From: Nostoc foliaceum FACHB-393
GTDB lineage: Bacteria > Cyanobacteriota > Cyanobacteriia > Cyanobacteriales > Nostocaceae
Length of the DNA: 64,000 nt
Direction: 5' to 3'
Assembly (NCBI RefSeq): GCF_014698505.1
Contig: NZ_JACJTD010000008.1
Coordinates: 119,718-183,717, forward strand
Part shown: positions 26,666-37,660 of the stretch, piece by piece
Position numbering within the stretch: position 1 is the first letter of the stretch
Layout: each line of letters starts with the position of its first letter
Notes under the pieces: generated by a model
Told to the model about the DNA's origin: nothing
Databases searched by the model: none
The model's input: only the letters and a program-made list of their open reading frames with translations
Made by a program: the position numbers and the translations under genes

Positions 26666-28777
26666 TTAACCTACCTTATTAACATAAGGGCTTGTCAACT
26701 TATCCAACTGCTGAATCAACAGACTGAGGAACAATCCTACATCTGTTACTACACCCACCGATTCTACAGAACCGCGATCGCTTAACTTAGTCACCACAGC
26801 TGGATTAATATCTACACACACCATCTTCACACCAGCCGGAGTCATATTTCCCACGCCAATGGAATGCAGCATCGATGACAGCATCAAAATCATCTCCGCA
26901 CCTTCTAGGTGTTTGGCATATTCCTCCTGTGCTTTAATCAAATCCATTACAGTATCAGGTAAAGGCCCGTCATCCCGAATCGATCCCGCAAGCACAAAAG
27001 GTACATTATTGTGGACACATTCATACATCACGCCACTCTTAATTGCCCCCGCCTCCACAGCTTTAGGAATGCTGCCATAACGGCGGATGCTATTAATTAC
27101 CTTGAGGTGATGGCGGTGTCCACCACGGACGGCGACACCCCGCTTCATGTCTACACCCAAGGAAGTGCCCATGATATTTTGCTCGATGTCGTGAACTGCG
27201 ATCGCATTACCACCCAGCAGCGCTTGCACGTATCCTTCTCGAACCAGTTGCGCTAGGTGTTCGCCGCCACCAGTGTGAATCACTACGGGGCCAGCTGTGA
27301 CAACTACTTTACCGCCAGCATCACGGATTTTACGTAATTCCCAAGCCACTTGCTCAACGACTAATTCCACGCGCCGTTCGCTGGAAACGCCCGCCGACAT
27401 GAAGCTGAATTCTTGGGTGCTGCGGAGTTCGCGCGATTCAGTTTTGCGGATGGTACGGATACCTAACACATCTACAATTACCTGTTCGCCAACTTTTAAA
27501 TCGCGTAGGATTTTACACCGAGCGACTAAGCCAGAGGGAGTTTGAGTAATTGCGATCGCGCCATCCATCCGTTGATTTTCTACCTTTACCCACTGACCAT
27601 TAATTCTGACTTCGGTGGGATAAATTGTACTGACGTAGAAATCATCGGGCGCAACGCCATCTTGAATTACCGGTTCTAGTTTGGCATCTCGCTCATCTTG
27701 GGGTAAATCTACTGCACCCAAATCAATCAACATTGAGATGATTTCTTCCATCACCTCATGAGATGGTGCTGATACCCTCACTTCGGCTGCTGAAGTACTT
27801 TGCCGTTGTTCTCCCAAGTTGAAATTCAGGACTTGGAAACTTCCCCCGGCATCTATAATCAAATCCAAGGCGCGGTTAATTAAGCCAGCATCTAGCAAAT
27901 GTCCTTCCATGCGAATGATACGGCTTTCTACCGAGACATTGGCATGAATTTCATCTCTAACTGGCTCTGTCACCCGCAAAGTTAAACATTTAGCCGCACC
28001 ACCAGCTTTGAGAAATTCCGTCAGTGGTGTTTCCAGTACTTGGAAACCTACATCTGCAAGGCGGGTTTTCAAAGCTTCACTCGCCTTGTTCATGATCACA
28101 ATGTTGTCCACATTCACCGCATTACAAGCGAAGTTGACTGCATCGGCTTCAGCAAGGGCGATTCGCTTTTCGGGTGCGACTCGCATTTCGATTAAGCGGT
28201 TGGAGTAAGAATCAAAAGCACCTGGATAGTACAGCAAATAGCCATTTGCTAAGGGACAAAAACAGGTATCCAGGTGATAGAAACGTTCATCGATGAGTCG
28301 CAGGGAGAGAACCTCAATATCCAGCCATTTAGCTAGATAAGGGTGAGAATCTAATTCCGAGCGGAAACCGTATCCCGCCCATAACCAGCGCCCTTCCCGA
28401 TCCAGGAGTGCATCTCCTGCTCCCTCAAAGGGCAAATCTTTGGGAAGTTCATTAACTGTATAACCATTTGCCTCAAACCATTGTTTGAAGAAAGGCTCCT
28501 CTCCCTGACGTTCTTTATGTAAAAAGCGACTGAGGACGACAGTATCCCCTAGTACTAAGCCAGCGTTAGCGGTAAAAACTAAATCAGGCCAACCTTTTTC
28601 AGGTGGTACTAAGTCTACAATGGCGTGTTCTTTAAGAATCTCGTGTAGTCCCTGCCACTGTTCCACGGCGCGATCGCGCGATGATTTGTGAATATTCCCT
28701 TCCATCCAAGGATTAATCACATAGTCCACGTCGTAGTGGTCAGGAGGACACATTAAAAAGCGAATCCGGGAAGTCAT
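26666..28777 (-). CDS. agrE: AgrE/ArgZ: arginine dihydrolase with ornithine-to-proline C-terminal domain
   Basis: 703 residues, normal family length. The N-terminal amidinotransferase-type domain (1-~275) hydrolyses arginine to ornithine, CO2 and ammonia. Asn22 (DYVINPWM), Asn71 (FTANAG), His168 (RFYHLDT) and Cys264 (GGAAKCLTL) fall at the positions known to be catalytic in the Synechocystis ArgZ enzyme. A linker and a LOR/SDH-type C-terminal domain (~285-700; GGGEHLAQLVREG, HHLKVINSIRRYG) follow, which in Anabaena AgrE converts ornithine to proline. It degrades arginine released from cyanophycin, an important nitrogen route in heterocyst-bearing filaments. No gene for cyanophycin metabolism is next to it here. 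Confidence 0.93.
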   Translation of the reverse strand: MTSRIRFLMCPPDHYDVDYVINPWMEGNIHKSSRDRAVEQWQGLHEILKEHAIVDLVPPEKGWPDLVFTANAGLVLGDTVVLSRFLHKERQGEEPFFKQWFEANGYTVNELPKDLPFEGAGDALLDREGRWLWAGYGFRSELDSHPYLAKWLDIEVLSLRLIDERFYHLDTCFCPLANGYLLYYPGAFDSYSNRLIEMRVAPEKRIALAEADAVNFACNAVNVDNIVIMNKASEALKTRLADVGFQVLETPLTEFLKAGGAAKCLTLRVTEPVRDEIHANVSVESRIIRMEGHLLDAGLINRALDLIIDAGGSFQVLNFNLGEQRQSTSAAEVRVSAPSHEVMEEIISMLIDLGAVDLPQDERDAKLEPVIQDGVAPDDFYVSTIYPTEVRINGQWVKVENQRMDGAIAITQTPSGLVARCKILRDLKVGEQVIVDVLGIRTIRKTESRELRSTQEFSFMSAGVSSERRVELVVEQVAWELRKIRDAGGKVVVTAGPVVIHTGGGEHLAQLVREGYVQALLGGNAIAVHDIEQNIMGTSLGVDMKRGVAVRGGHRHHLKVINSIRRYGSIPKAVEAGAIKSGVMYECVHNNVPFVLAGSIRDDGPLPDTVMDLIKAQEEYAKHLEGAEMILMLSSMLHSIGVGNMTPAGVKMVCVDINPAVVTKLSDRGSVESVGVVTDVGLFLSLLIQQLDKLTSPYVNKVG

Positions 28778-30073
28778 AAAAATCTTACAAGCGTTTTATA
28801 TGCTACAAGCTTACTTGGAATACAGATTTTCGTTCTTTTTACACTTAGTCAAATCTGCTACTAAATCTCTATCTTTTGATAGTTGAAGGCTTTACAAAGG
28901 CTTCGTTATTAATTCTATTACTGGAAGAAGGCAATAAGTACAGAAGGTGGCAAAATGACCTCTAACTGGCGGGGCTGAGTGTTTCAGTAGTGCTGAGTAA
29001 GGAAAGGGGCGCAGAGCAGAGGTGAAACCCTATGCTTAAAAGCACTTGCGCTGGAAGAAAGACACATTATGGCTTGTACACTTTCCACTCAACAAAAATT
29101 TTCTTTTCTTGAGTAGACGCGATCGCAACTATCAGAACAATCAGCCACTTCAGCCATGAATCAGAAGTACTTGGGCTACGGAGCGATCGCTAGCTTAGTC
29201 GACTCGATAAACCAGACTCAGAATCTTCCACTGTTGCAAAGTTGGTGTTTAAACAAACGTTAATGTACCTTTAGCTTCAATCTTACTCCACGGTGTACTT
29301 AAGTAACTTTATATAAACTTTATTAAATCTTTTTATTTTTAACACAATTATTTTACATTTCGATTAATTTATACTATACGATGACAGATAAACAATTGCA
29401 TTTAATGTGGTATTTTATTGCCAAAAACTGCATTTCTTTGAGGCTCATTCTGTGGATATAGAATACTATCTAGCTCAAATATTTATAGACAATTTTATCC
29501 TGATTAACTGTTAAGGTTTGCGAGATATCCAAGTATTTATTGGCTAGCTTATACCTTTATACTAAACACAAATAGTTAGGAAAACAGCAATAAAAAAATT
29601 CACTTTTGCTATTAATTTTATAACTGAATGTTATGCGTTAAGTTCTAAGTACTAATTCACATGCTACTTAGAATAAATTTATATAGTAATGACCAATTCC
29701 AATTTACTTGTGTTTAATTTGTAGATTATATAACTCCTAACTTTTATCTCTTAGCATATTCGGAGATATTAATTTACTTTTGCCATTAGCAACTGGCTCT
29801 TAAATATTTATGAATTGCCTTTTAAAAATGTGGATACAAATATTTTCCTCCAGTGTTTCATATTTATCACATTGGGTGACAACATCTACAATTTGCAATC
29901 TCTGGGTTAATCTGAAACTGAATCTGGTACTTAATCAGCATAAAATAGTTTTGATATTTTGCAATAAGTCTTAGAGTAGCATTGAAAGCCAAATGTCTGC
30001 GAAGAGGTCATTATAGCGATCAAAATAAAATTTTACCACAGGTTATTAAAGTTTTGAGGAGATTGAAAACTGC
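28778..30073. other. 1.3-kb intergenic region between agrE and the GT39 gene
   Basis: AT-rich, with no convincing frame on either strand and many stops. A GC-richer patch at about 28,970-29,130 contains repeat-like text (GTGCTGAGTAAGG; GAGCAGAGGTGAAACCC) and a HIP1 site at 29,183. It must hold the divergent promoters of agrE and the GT39 gene. A small RNA is possible but I cannot identify one. Confidence 0.55.
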
Positions 30074-31645
30074 ATGAAAAAGCAATTGTCACAGAACTGG
30101 TTTATTTCTAAATCTTGGTTGCGTTTTTTAACCATTATTTTATTAGTAGTAGGTGTATTTTTTCGGTTTGTCAATCTTGACAAAAAACTTTATTGGGGTG
30201 ATGAAATTTTTTCATCATTACGCATATCTGGTTATATGCAGTCAGAAATGAATCAGCAGTTAAGTGATGGTCGTTTGATCAGCGTAGAAGATTTGCATAA
30301 ATACCAGTATCCCAATCCTGAAAAAAACACAATTGATGCAATTAAAGGGATTATTTTAGAAGACTCACAGATTTTGCCACTATACATTGTGATGAACCGA
30401 TTTTGGGTACAGTGGTTTGGCAATTCTATAGCAGTAACCAGAAGTTTTTCGGCATTTATTAGTCTGCTCACCTTTCCTTGTATTTATTGGCTATGCCAAG
30501 AATTATTTGAGTCTTCCCTAATAGGGTGCATGGCTATCGCATTGGTAGCGGTTTCACCTATTCATGTTGTGTATGCACAGGAAGTACGAGCATACAGTTT
30601 ATGGATAGTAACCATCTTAATTTCGAGCGTAGCACTGCTGAGAGCCATGCGCCTTAAAACAAAGCTTAGTTGGTGCATTTATACAGCAACATTATCATTG
30701 GGATTTTATACTCATATATTTTTTACCTTGGTTGCTTTTTCACAGGGAATTTATGTAGTTGCAATCGAACGCTTCCGATTGACTAAAACATCGATTTCTT
30801 ACCTGATTTCATCACTGGCGGGGTTTATAACTTTCGTACCCTGGATTTGGATTATTATTAGTAACCCTCAAGCAGAAGCAGTAACTTGGGCCAATGTTAA
30901 ACAAACATTATTTGCATCAGTTACAAGGTGGGCTGGTATCTTTAGTCGTACCTTTCTTGATTTAGGTGTTAGCCCTAGCGATCCGGGAACAATTAAGTTT
31001 GCCTTGATTCCTTTTATTTTAATTATTTTAGCTTTAATGCTCTACTCAATTTATTTTCTTTGGCGAAAAACCTCTAAAAAAGTTTGGTTATTTGTATTAA
31101 CCTTGATTGGCTCTGTAGGGCTTCCTCTATTGATAGTGGATTTTGTCTTACAAAAGCGATACGCTACTAGCCGATATACGCTTCCTTCTGTTTTAGGTAT
31201 ACAGTTAGCTGTTGCGTATCTATTGACCACTAAAATTACGTCTATTTCTCCTAAAGTTTGGCGAAAAAAGCTCTGGTCACTTGTAGTGCTCATGGTAATT
31301 ATGTGCGGAATCATATCTTGTACGATCAGTTCTCAAGCGCAGATGTGGTGGAATAAATTTCCAGAAAAATACCAAGAATTTCCTCAAATTGCTAACATTG
31401 TTAGTCAAGGCGAAAAACCGCTTTTAATTAGTGATGATAGCATCATTGTACCAATACAACTTCTTGGTCACTTAGTTGATCCAAAAGTGCGATTTCAAAT
31501 TGTAGAGAAAAATCATTTACCAAAGGTTACTAGTGGTTTTACTGACATATTCTTATTCAATCCCTCTGATTTCTTAAAAGCTGGAATTGAGAAAATTTAT
31601 AACTCAAAGTTACGGAAAATAAACGGCTTTCTCTGGAAAATATAG
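30074..31645 (+). CDS. GT39/PMT-like membrane glycosyltransferase
   Basis: 523 residues with about ten hydrophobic segments. The N-terminal loop has the acidic motif KKLYWGDEIFSSLR after the first helix, as in ArnT/PMT GT-C enzymes where the first luminal loop holds the catalytic aspartate. The motif ISPIHVVYAQEVRAYSLW (VSPIHVVYAQEVRAYSL) is a strong match to the GT39 'HxxYxQEhRxYxL' pattern. A GAGGAG box sits 13 bp before ATG 30074. It should transfer a sugar from a polyprenyl-phosphate donor in the periplasm; substrate unknown. Stand-alone, flanked by long intergenic DNA. Confidence 0.87.
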   Translation: MKKQLSQNWFISKSWLRFLTIILLVVGVFFRFVNLDKKLYWGDEIFSSLRISGYMQSEMNQQLSDGRLISVEDLHKYQYPNPEKNTIDAIKGIILEDSQILPLYIVMNRFWVQWFGNSIAVTRSFSAFISLLTFPCIYWLCQELFESSLIGCMAIALVAVSPIHVVYAQEVRAYSLWIVTILISSVALLRAMRLKTKLSWCIYTATLSLGFYTHIFFTLVAFSQGIYVVAIERFRLTKTSISYLISSLAGFITFVPWIWIIISNPQAEAVTWANVKQTLFASVTRWAGIFSRTFLDLGVSPSDPGTIKFALIPFILIILALMLYSIYFLWRKTSKKVWLFVLTLIGSVGLPLLIVDFVLQKRYATSRYTLPSVLGIQLAVAYLLTTKITSISPKVWRKKLWSLVVLMVIMCGIISCTISSQAQMWWNKFPEKYQEFPQIANIVSQGEKPLLISDDSIIVPIQLLGHLVDPKVRFQIVEKNHLPKVTSGFTDIFLFNPSDFLKAGIEKIYNSKLRKINGFLWKI

Positions 31646-32047
31646 CAGTTACTGCATAGATGATGAGGGGTAAAGGGAACCTCATATTTCAAAATAGGGG
31701 TTTCAAGTATGGATGCTGATTTTTCTCGCACTGCGTGCCTCAAAAATCTTCTTTTTTGTTCTCCATATTTCAAAATACTTGCTCTATACTGCATGGGGAA
31801 AGAATCTTGGTTTTATTCCTTTACCCCTTTCCCCCTTCTCGATAACAAAATCCACCAAAACTAAACCTATAGGCGTATGTAACGGTTAGGAGGCTAGAAT
31901 ACGGAACCTAAAATCAGACAGTTGACATTTGAATATCGCTCGTAGGTTAAAAATTAATGTCAATTAGCCTAATAAGTGGCACAATTAGAGCCAAAATATA
32001 CTTTAATTAAACGCAAACTTAAGTATATTGTTATACTGTTACCACTT
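31646..32047. other. Intergenic region before the large membrane protein
   Basis: About 400 bp. It contains an imperfect direct repeat (CATATTTCAAAATAGGGG near 31,682 and CATATTTCAAAATACTTG near 31,763). The downstream frame opens at a GTG (31,976), but the conserved part starts at 32,048. No other gene seen. Confidence 0.5.
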
Positions 32048-35000
32048 ATGTCATCGCCCCTTGAGCGCCCACTAAAATTTGAAATCAGGCTGCCATCTTC
32101 CCATCCTCAGTTATTAGAAGGGCTAGATATATGGCTGCGCTTAGGTTTGATATCTGATACCCAAGTAAGGCAGCTATGCCGAGAGTTTCTGGTGTGTACG
32201 GTGGTGTTGCAACCCCAGCCTGAATCTAAAACAAACGTAGCGTTTGTTACTTCCGACCCCGTGCAGCAGTTGCCCGTAGCAGCTTTACACTCTAGTAGCC
32301 GTAGACAACCGCAACAAAAACTAGCTAAACCCAACTTTATCAGCACAATGTTGCAGTCCTTGGGGGCAGAACTGAGTGTCCGTTGGTTGCTTTTTCTAGG
32401 GGTATTTCTGGTAGTTGTATCCTCTGGGGTACTGGCTGCGAGTCAGTGGGAGAGGTTTCCCGCCTCTGGACAGTATGGAGTTTTATTTGCTTATACTTTG
32501 AGTTTCTGGGGATTAAGCTTCTGGGCGAATCGGCAAAGCAATCTCAGGTTAACGGCTCAGACATTGTTGATTGTCACCCTTTTGTTAGTGCCAGTAAACT
32601 TTTGGGCAATGGATAGCTTTCGGTTGTGGCAAAATCCTGTGGATTGGATTGTAGTTGCGATCGCTTGGCCTACTCTCACTGCTATAACTGTTTTACTCTC
32701 CAAAAATCGGACTATTTTTGCTAATTTACATACTGGCAAACTACCTTTAGCAAATATTCTGGGGCTGAGTTATCTGCATTGGGGTTGGCAATTAAAAGGA
32801 TTTCCCTTGATTGCCGTTTATGTGGCAATGATCGGCACAACCATCATTACCGTTTATCACAATCTTTACCATCAGCCTAATATTGTCAGCGAGGAAGATA
32901 GAAGCGATGTCTACGACGGGCTACGCCTACGCAGTAGCTTAAATATTACCTTGTCTGCTGCTGTAATTATTTATGCTTTGATAGTGCTGTTAGTGCGGGC
33001 GATTTTTGTGGCTGGGGTAGATGTCACGCAATTGGGGCTAGCCATTGGCATTTGCGGTTGGTTGGTAACTTGGTTGGTACAGCGGGCATGTGAGAGGGCA
33101 GGGAGCAGGGGGCAGGGGGCAGGGGAAGCAGGGGAGGCAACAGTAATATCTTCTTCATCCTCCTCATCTCCCTCATCCTCCCCATCCCCCCCATTCCCCT
33201 CATCCCTCTTACTCTGGGAAAAACTTGGTGGCATTTTAATCTTTCTGGGTTGGCTGGTTTCGGTAGTAAATTATCCTTGGCAAGCAATAGCTGTGAGTGG
33301 TTTGGGTTTGTGGTTTGTGGGAAATCGCTTGCAGCAGTACAGCTTAAAGCTAGACTTAGCAGCAGTTTTTCTCATTGGCTTACAGACGATTTGGCTAGGT
33401 TGGCGATTAGTACCTGATAGCTTACAGAAATTAGCGATCGCAACTGGCACCCAACTCACCAATTCTCAAAATGAACCTTGGGCATTGCTGAGTATAGCTT
33501 TATTTCCTTACGTAATTTTGATGGTGGCGCTCACAGATAGCCTGCATCGCACCGAAAAGCGAGAATTGGCTAAATTTGGTGAACTTCTCACCCTCTTATT
33601 TGGAACTTTTTTAACAACGATCGCTATAGTAAATCCCACATTGCGATCGCTAAATTTGCTATTTTCCACAATCACTCTGGCATTCGTCACTCAACGCCGC
33701 TCCTCCTCTCTTTTGCTGGTATATCTAACTCACGTCATGGGGGTGCTGACATTTTGCTCTACCATTAATTGGCTGGAACCAACCCTAAGTCAACAAGTCT
33801 GGGCAAGTATTTTATTAGCTCTGATGGTTGCAGAATGGCGATTTAGCGTCAAAGAAGGACTATGGCAACGTAGTGCATGGGATATCGGTTTAGGACTAGC
33901 CGCCGCTAGTTTTTTCCTATTGTGGATGAATGCAGAATCATCTTGGTATGGCATAGCTGATAGCCAAGCTTATTGGGGAGCCTTATGGCTAGTTACGCCT
34001 ATAGCTCTCACGGGTGTTGCCAATTGCACAACTACAGAACGTCGGACTACTACCCGTTACTTGAGTGTCTTGGCTGTAGGAGTTGCTCAGTTACTTACTT
34101 TACAGCTACCAGAAACCAGATTAATCGGTTTGGCTGTGGGTACGGGATTGATGTTCGCAAATACGCGCTATTTGCGAAACCAAATATCTGCGGTAATTAC
34201 AGAAGGATTTGCTCTAAGTTTCATTGTGGCGCTGCTATGGGTAGGTGTACCTGGCTTACCTCGCCTGTCGCTAGCAGGTTGGTTTGTCGTAGGAGCGATC
34301 GCAACCTTAAGTCTATGGTTAGCGCGGACAGTTTTGAGCCGACGCGGTAACGAATTAGCAGTTATATATGCAGCCGCAAGTGATAAATGGGCGATCGCCT
34401 TGTGTGGTTTTGAGTTGTTTGGTTTGACGCTGCACTCAATACTGATTTACTCAGGGTTTATTACTTCTGGATTTTTATACTTAGCTGCCACTGCAATCAC
34501 CTTGGTAGCCATTGTTTATCGCAGTTGGCGCGAACCGACAAATTGGGCATTTTATGGCATCGGTTGGTGTTTCGAATTGTTGATTGCCCAAGGGCTGGGA
34601 TTTGGGGAACACTCAACTGTTAAGATAGCGATGCCTACGGCGGCAAGCTACGCAAATATCGCTTTAGGTTTAATCGCTCAACTTGTCGGCGAGTGGTGGC
34701 GACGACGACATCAGTTAGAAAGGCTTCCTAGCAGTTTTCACATTTTGCCATTAATTTATGGTGCCTTTAGTGTATTGCTGCGTTTGAACACCTTCACCGA
34801 GTGGACAGGTTTGTATTCCTTGGGTGTAGCTTTAATTATCATTGGCGTGGGGCGACGGCGCGAGAACTTTAAACCCCTGCTGTACTTAGGAATCATTGGC
34901 GTATCAATTTCTGCTTATGAACTTTTGTTCTATCAAATGTTACAAGCTTCAGGAGGAGCATTAGGCGATGGATTGATTGCCATGTCTGCCCTTGGCGCTA

Positions 35001-36067
35001 GTATTATGTACGCTTACCGCATCCTGTCGCCTTGGCTTGTAAGCTACTTACGCCTGACTCCCCAAGAACTGAAAGGAATTGCCCATATTCATTGGGCTTG
35101 GAGTAGCTGCTTATTAATGGCTGCCATTCCTCTTCCCATTGGAGTTAACCGTTTAGTGGGATTGGCAACTGGGGTATTTTTGATTCGCTATGCCATCTTT
35201 CAGGGACGAAATTCGGGCACTTCCCCCAGCATCTTTGGAGGAATCACAATCGCCGAAATGTGGGTTTACCTTGGCTTATTAGAGGTAGCCGGGATGAGGG
35301 TTTATTGGCGCGAGACAGCAGTGGGACAATTTTGGGCGGGGCCGTTAGTTCCTTGGAACGGTGCGATCGCTTGTGTGGTAGCCTATTTTCTGTACATTCT
35401 ACCTTGGGAAAATTGGGGTTGGTCTAAAAGACCTTGGCAGCAAGCCGCCTACATCATACCATTGATAATTTTATGGGAAACCAGACTGCAAACTTACCCC
35501 ATGACCTTGGTACTCGCAGCTGGATTCTACATCTTTCTCGCAAAGGTGGGTGAAAACATCCGTTTTACCTATGTCAGTGTGGCGTTGATTGATTGGGCAC
35601 TTTTCCGATGGTTTAATTCCTTACGCCTGACTGATGTTTTATGGTATGTCACGCCAATTGGGTTATCGCTGCTTTATATTGCTCAAGTAGATACCCAACT
35701 GAGGTTACCAGAGTACAAAGCAGCTCGCCATATTCTGAGAGTGCTAGGTAGTGGTTTAATTTGTGGGTGGGCAATTTTATTTAATCAAGATACAGCCTGG
35801 ATACCAGGAATTTTCAGCCTCATCGCCATCTTTGCCGGATTAGCTTTGCGAGTGCGGGCTTTTCTCTACATTGGTACAGCTACTTTTTTAATCACTACAA
35901 TCTATCAATCGGTAATTTTCAGCTTGCAGTACTCTTTTTTAAAATGGATTGTTGGCTTGCTAGTTGGCATCCTGCTGATTTACATCGCTGCCAATTTTGA
36001 AACCCGTCGCGCTCAAATAACTTCCTTAATTCGTAGCGCCATTGATGAATTTCAATCATGGGAATAG
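32048..36067 (+). CDS. Very large polytopic membrane protein (DUF2157-like N-terminus)
   Basis: 1339 residues from ATG 32048; the frame could start 24 codons earlier at GTG 31976. A cytosolic N-terminus (RPLKFEIRLPSSHPQLLEGLDIWLRLGLISDTQVRQLCREFL) resembles DUF2157 starts, followed by more than 30 hydrophobic segments in pairs. Two pieces look like intergenic repeats inserted in frame: about 32,905-32,938 (the 'tctacgacgggct' repeat, read SDVYDGLRLRSS) and 33,095-33,215 (a purine run then a pyrimidine run, read GSRGQGAGEAGEA and a Ser/Pro tract). No catalytic motif is evident. Long proteins of this type occur across cyanobacteria without known function. Confidence 0.82.
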   Translation: MSSPLERPLKFEIRLPSSHPQLLEGLDIWLRLGLISDTQVRQLCREFLVCTVVLQPQPESKTNVAFVTSDPVQQLPVAALHSSSRRQPQQKLAKPNFISTMLQSLGAELSVRWLLFLGVFLVVVSSGVLAASQWERFPASGQYGVLFAYTLSFWGLSFWANRQSNLRLTAQTLLIVTLLLVPVNFWAMDSFRLWQNPVDWIVVAIAWPTLTAITVLLSKNRTIFANLHTGKLPLANILGLSYLHWGWQLKGFPLIAVYVAMIGTTIITVYHNLYHQPNIVSEEDRSDVYDGLRLRSSLNITLSAAVIIYALIVLLVRAIFVAGVDVTQLGLAIGICGWLVTWLVQRACERAGSRGQGAGEAGEATVISSSSSSSPSSSPSPPFPSSLLLWEKLGGILIFLGWLVSVVNYPWQAIAVSGLGLWFVGNRLQQYSLKLDLAAVFLIGLQTIWLGWRLVPDSLQKLAIATGTQLTNSQNEPWALLSIALFPYVILMVALTDSLHRTEKRELAKFGELLTLLFGTFLTTIAIVNPTLRSLNLLFSTITLAFVTQRRSSSLLLVYLTHVMGVLTFCSTINWLEPTLSQQVWASILLALMVAEWRFSVKEGLWQRSAWDIGLGLAAASFFLLWMNAESSWYGIADSQAYWGALWLVTPIALTGVANCTTTERRTTTRYLSVLAVGVAQLLTLQLPETRLIGLAVGTGLMFANTRYLRNQISAVITEGFALSFIVALLWVGVPGLPRLSLAGWFVVGAIATLSLWLARTVLSRRGNELAVIYAAASDKWAIALCGFELFGLTLHSILIYSGFITSGFLYLAATAITLVAIVYRSWREPTNWAFYGIGWCFELLIAQGLGFGEHSTVKIAMPTAASYANIALGLIAQLVGEWWRRRHQLERLPSSFHILPLIYGAFSVLLRLNTFTEWTGLYSLGVALIIIGVGRRRENFKPLLYLGIIGVSISAYELLFYQMLQASGGALGDGLIAMSALGASIMYAYRILSPWLVSYLRLTPQELKGIAHIHWAWSSCLLMAAIPLPIGVNRLVGLATGVFLIRYAIFQGRNSGTSPSIFGGITIAEMWVYLGLLEVAGMRVYWRETAVGQFWAGPLVPWNGAIACVVAYFLYILPWENWGWSKRPWQQAAYIIPLIILWETRLQTYPMTLVLAAGFYIFLAKVGENIRFTYVSVALIDWALFRWFNSLRLTDVLWYVTPIGLSLLYIAQVDTQLRLPEYKAARHILRVLGSGLICGWAILFNQDTAWIPGIFSLIAIFAGLALRVRAFLYIGTATFLITTIYQSVIFSLQYSFLKWIVGLLVGILLIYIAANFETRRAQITSLIRSAIDEFQSWE

Positions 36068-36314
36068 GGGGATAAAAAAGAGGGAATTATATCATGTCCG
36101 CTTAATTAGTTATTATTCAGGGCATCTATGCAAAAATCTTAAAACTCTCTTTCCCCCTGCTCCCTGCCCCCTGCGGTCTTAATGATAAGTCTTTTACCGG
36201 ACATGATATTACAGCCTTTTTCATTTATTTGAACCACAATCCCCTGTAGGGCGCACAGCCGTGCGTCCCTACTAGCCCAAGCGGATTAATTTTTAGCAAT
36301 ATGGTGAAATCCTA

Positions 36315-37265
36315 TCAGGTATACAACGACTTAATCCAATGCCATTCCTGTGTCAAACCTTCTCTAAGAGAGACTTGTGGCTGATATCCCAAAATTCTCT
36401 GCGCTTTAGATACATCAGCACCAGTGTGGCGGGCGTCTCCCATAGCTTTTTCTATGTGGTTTCTTTTAATTGGTTTCCCAACAATTTTTTCAATCGTATC
36501 TAAGACTTCTGCTAAAACCACCCTGCTACCGCCACCGATATTAAAGATTTCTCCCACTGCTTCGGGTGCGGAGGCGGCGGCTAAATTGGCGGCGACGACA
36601 TCACTAACAAACGTAAACTCCCGCGTTTGCTGTCCATCGCCGTAAATAGGAATCGCCTCATCCTGTAAAATGGATTTAAAGAACTTATGAAATGCCATAT
36701 CTGGGCGCTGTTTAGGGCCATAAACAGTGAAATACCGCAATGATACAGATGGCACACCAAAGTTTTTGTGATAGAGTCTGCACAAAGTTTCAGCCGCTAG
36801 CTTAGTAATGCCGTAAGGAGAAACTGGTTGAGGGCAAATTCCCTCATGGGTGGGTAATGTTTCTGCATCACCATATACACTTGATGATGAGGCAAACACT
36901 AATCTTTTCAGGTCTTTAGTATCTTTGGCTGCTTCTAGCAAAATTTGTGTAGCGTTAATATTTCGTTCTGTGTAACCTCGAAAAGCTTTACCCCAACTCG
37001 CTCTGACACCTGCTTGTGCTGCTTGATGGTAAACTACATCAACATCTTTTAGGAGTTTCTGCCAATCTAAAAACTGCATATCTCCTTCAATTAATGTAAA
37101 GCCGGGTGACTGATGTAAGTGTGCAACATTCTTAAGCTTTAACATAGGATCGTAGTAATCATTAAATTCATCAATCCCGATCACTTCTTCTCCTTGTTGC
37201 AGCAATGTTTCTGCAAGATGAGAGCCAATAAAGCCAGCGGCTCCAGTAACAATAATTTTAGCCAT
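36315..37265 (-). CDS. NAD-dependent nucleotide-sugar epimerase
   Basis: 316 residues. An extended SDR with an intact Rossmann motif IIVTGAAGFIGSHLAETLL, acidic D at IGIDEFNDYYDP, VYHQAAQAGVRASWG, FASSSSVYGD and the catalytic SPYGITKLAAE. Further motifs SLRYFTVYGPKQRPDMAFHKF and GDGQQTREFTFVSDVVAAN are typical of UDP-glucuronate/UDP-glucose 4-epimerase-like enzymes. It supplies an activated sugar for polysaccharide or glycolipid synthesis; the exact substrate cannot be fixed from sequence. Divergent from purD across 395 bp. Confidence 0.88.
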   Translation of the reverse strand: MAKIIVTGAAGFIGSHLAETLLQQGEEVIGIDEFNDYYDPMLKLKNVAHLHQSPGFTLIEGDMQFLDWQKLLKDVDVVYHQAAQAGVRASWGKAFRGYTERNINATQILLEAAKDTKDLKRLVFASSSSVYGDAETLPTHEGICPQPVSPYGITKLAAETLCRLYHKNFGVPSVSLRYFTVYGPKQRPDMAFHKFFKSILQDEAIPIYGDGQQTREFTFVSDVVAANLAAASAPEAVGEIFNIGGGSRVVLAEVLDTIEKIVGKPIKRNHIEKAMGDARHTGADVSKAQRILGYQPQVSLREGLTQEWHWIKSLYT

Positions 37266-37660
37266 GTTGCCTATTTTTTGATATTTTCATTAATCTCCAT
37301 ATTCACAGGTTAATACTTGTAATCAATGATCGTCATTACCTGAAGATGATTTTTTTCTCAATTATTTCAATGCTCCAAAAAATCATCATAAATACTTAAA
37401 TATTGTACTTACACCGGAATGATCTAAGTATATTTATTGAATTATTGCTATTAATAACATTTATAATTCTACTAATTAACTAAATTGGATCTTAAAAATA
37501 AATCCAGTAGAAATTCGATAGCTATATTCCTTCTTGCACCCTCCTCCTCAGCCTTTTTAGTCTTGAGGGGGCTTGTACAAGTGTGATCATTGGTGAAAAA
37601 ATTGATCCGCGAGAGCCGAATCAGGTATTCTCGTTTCGCAAGGAACGCACGAGGAAAGCA

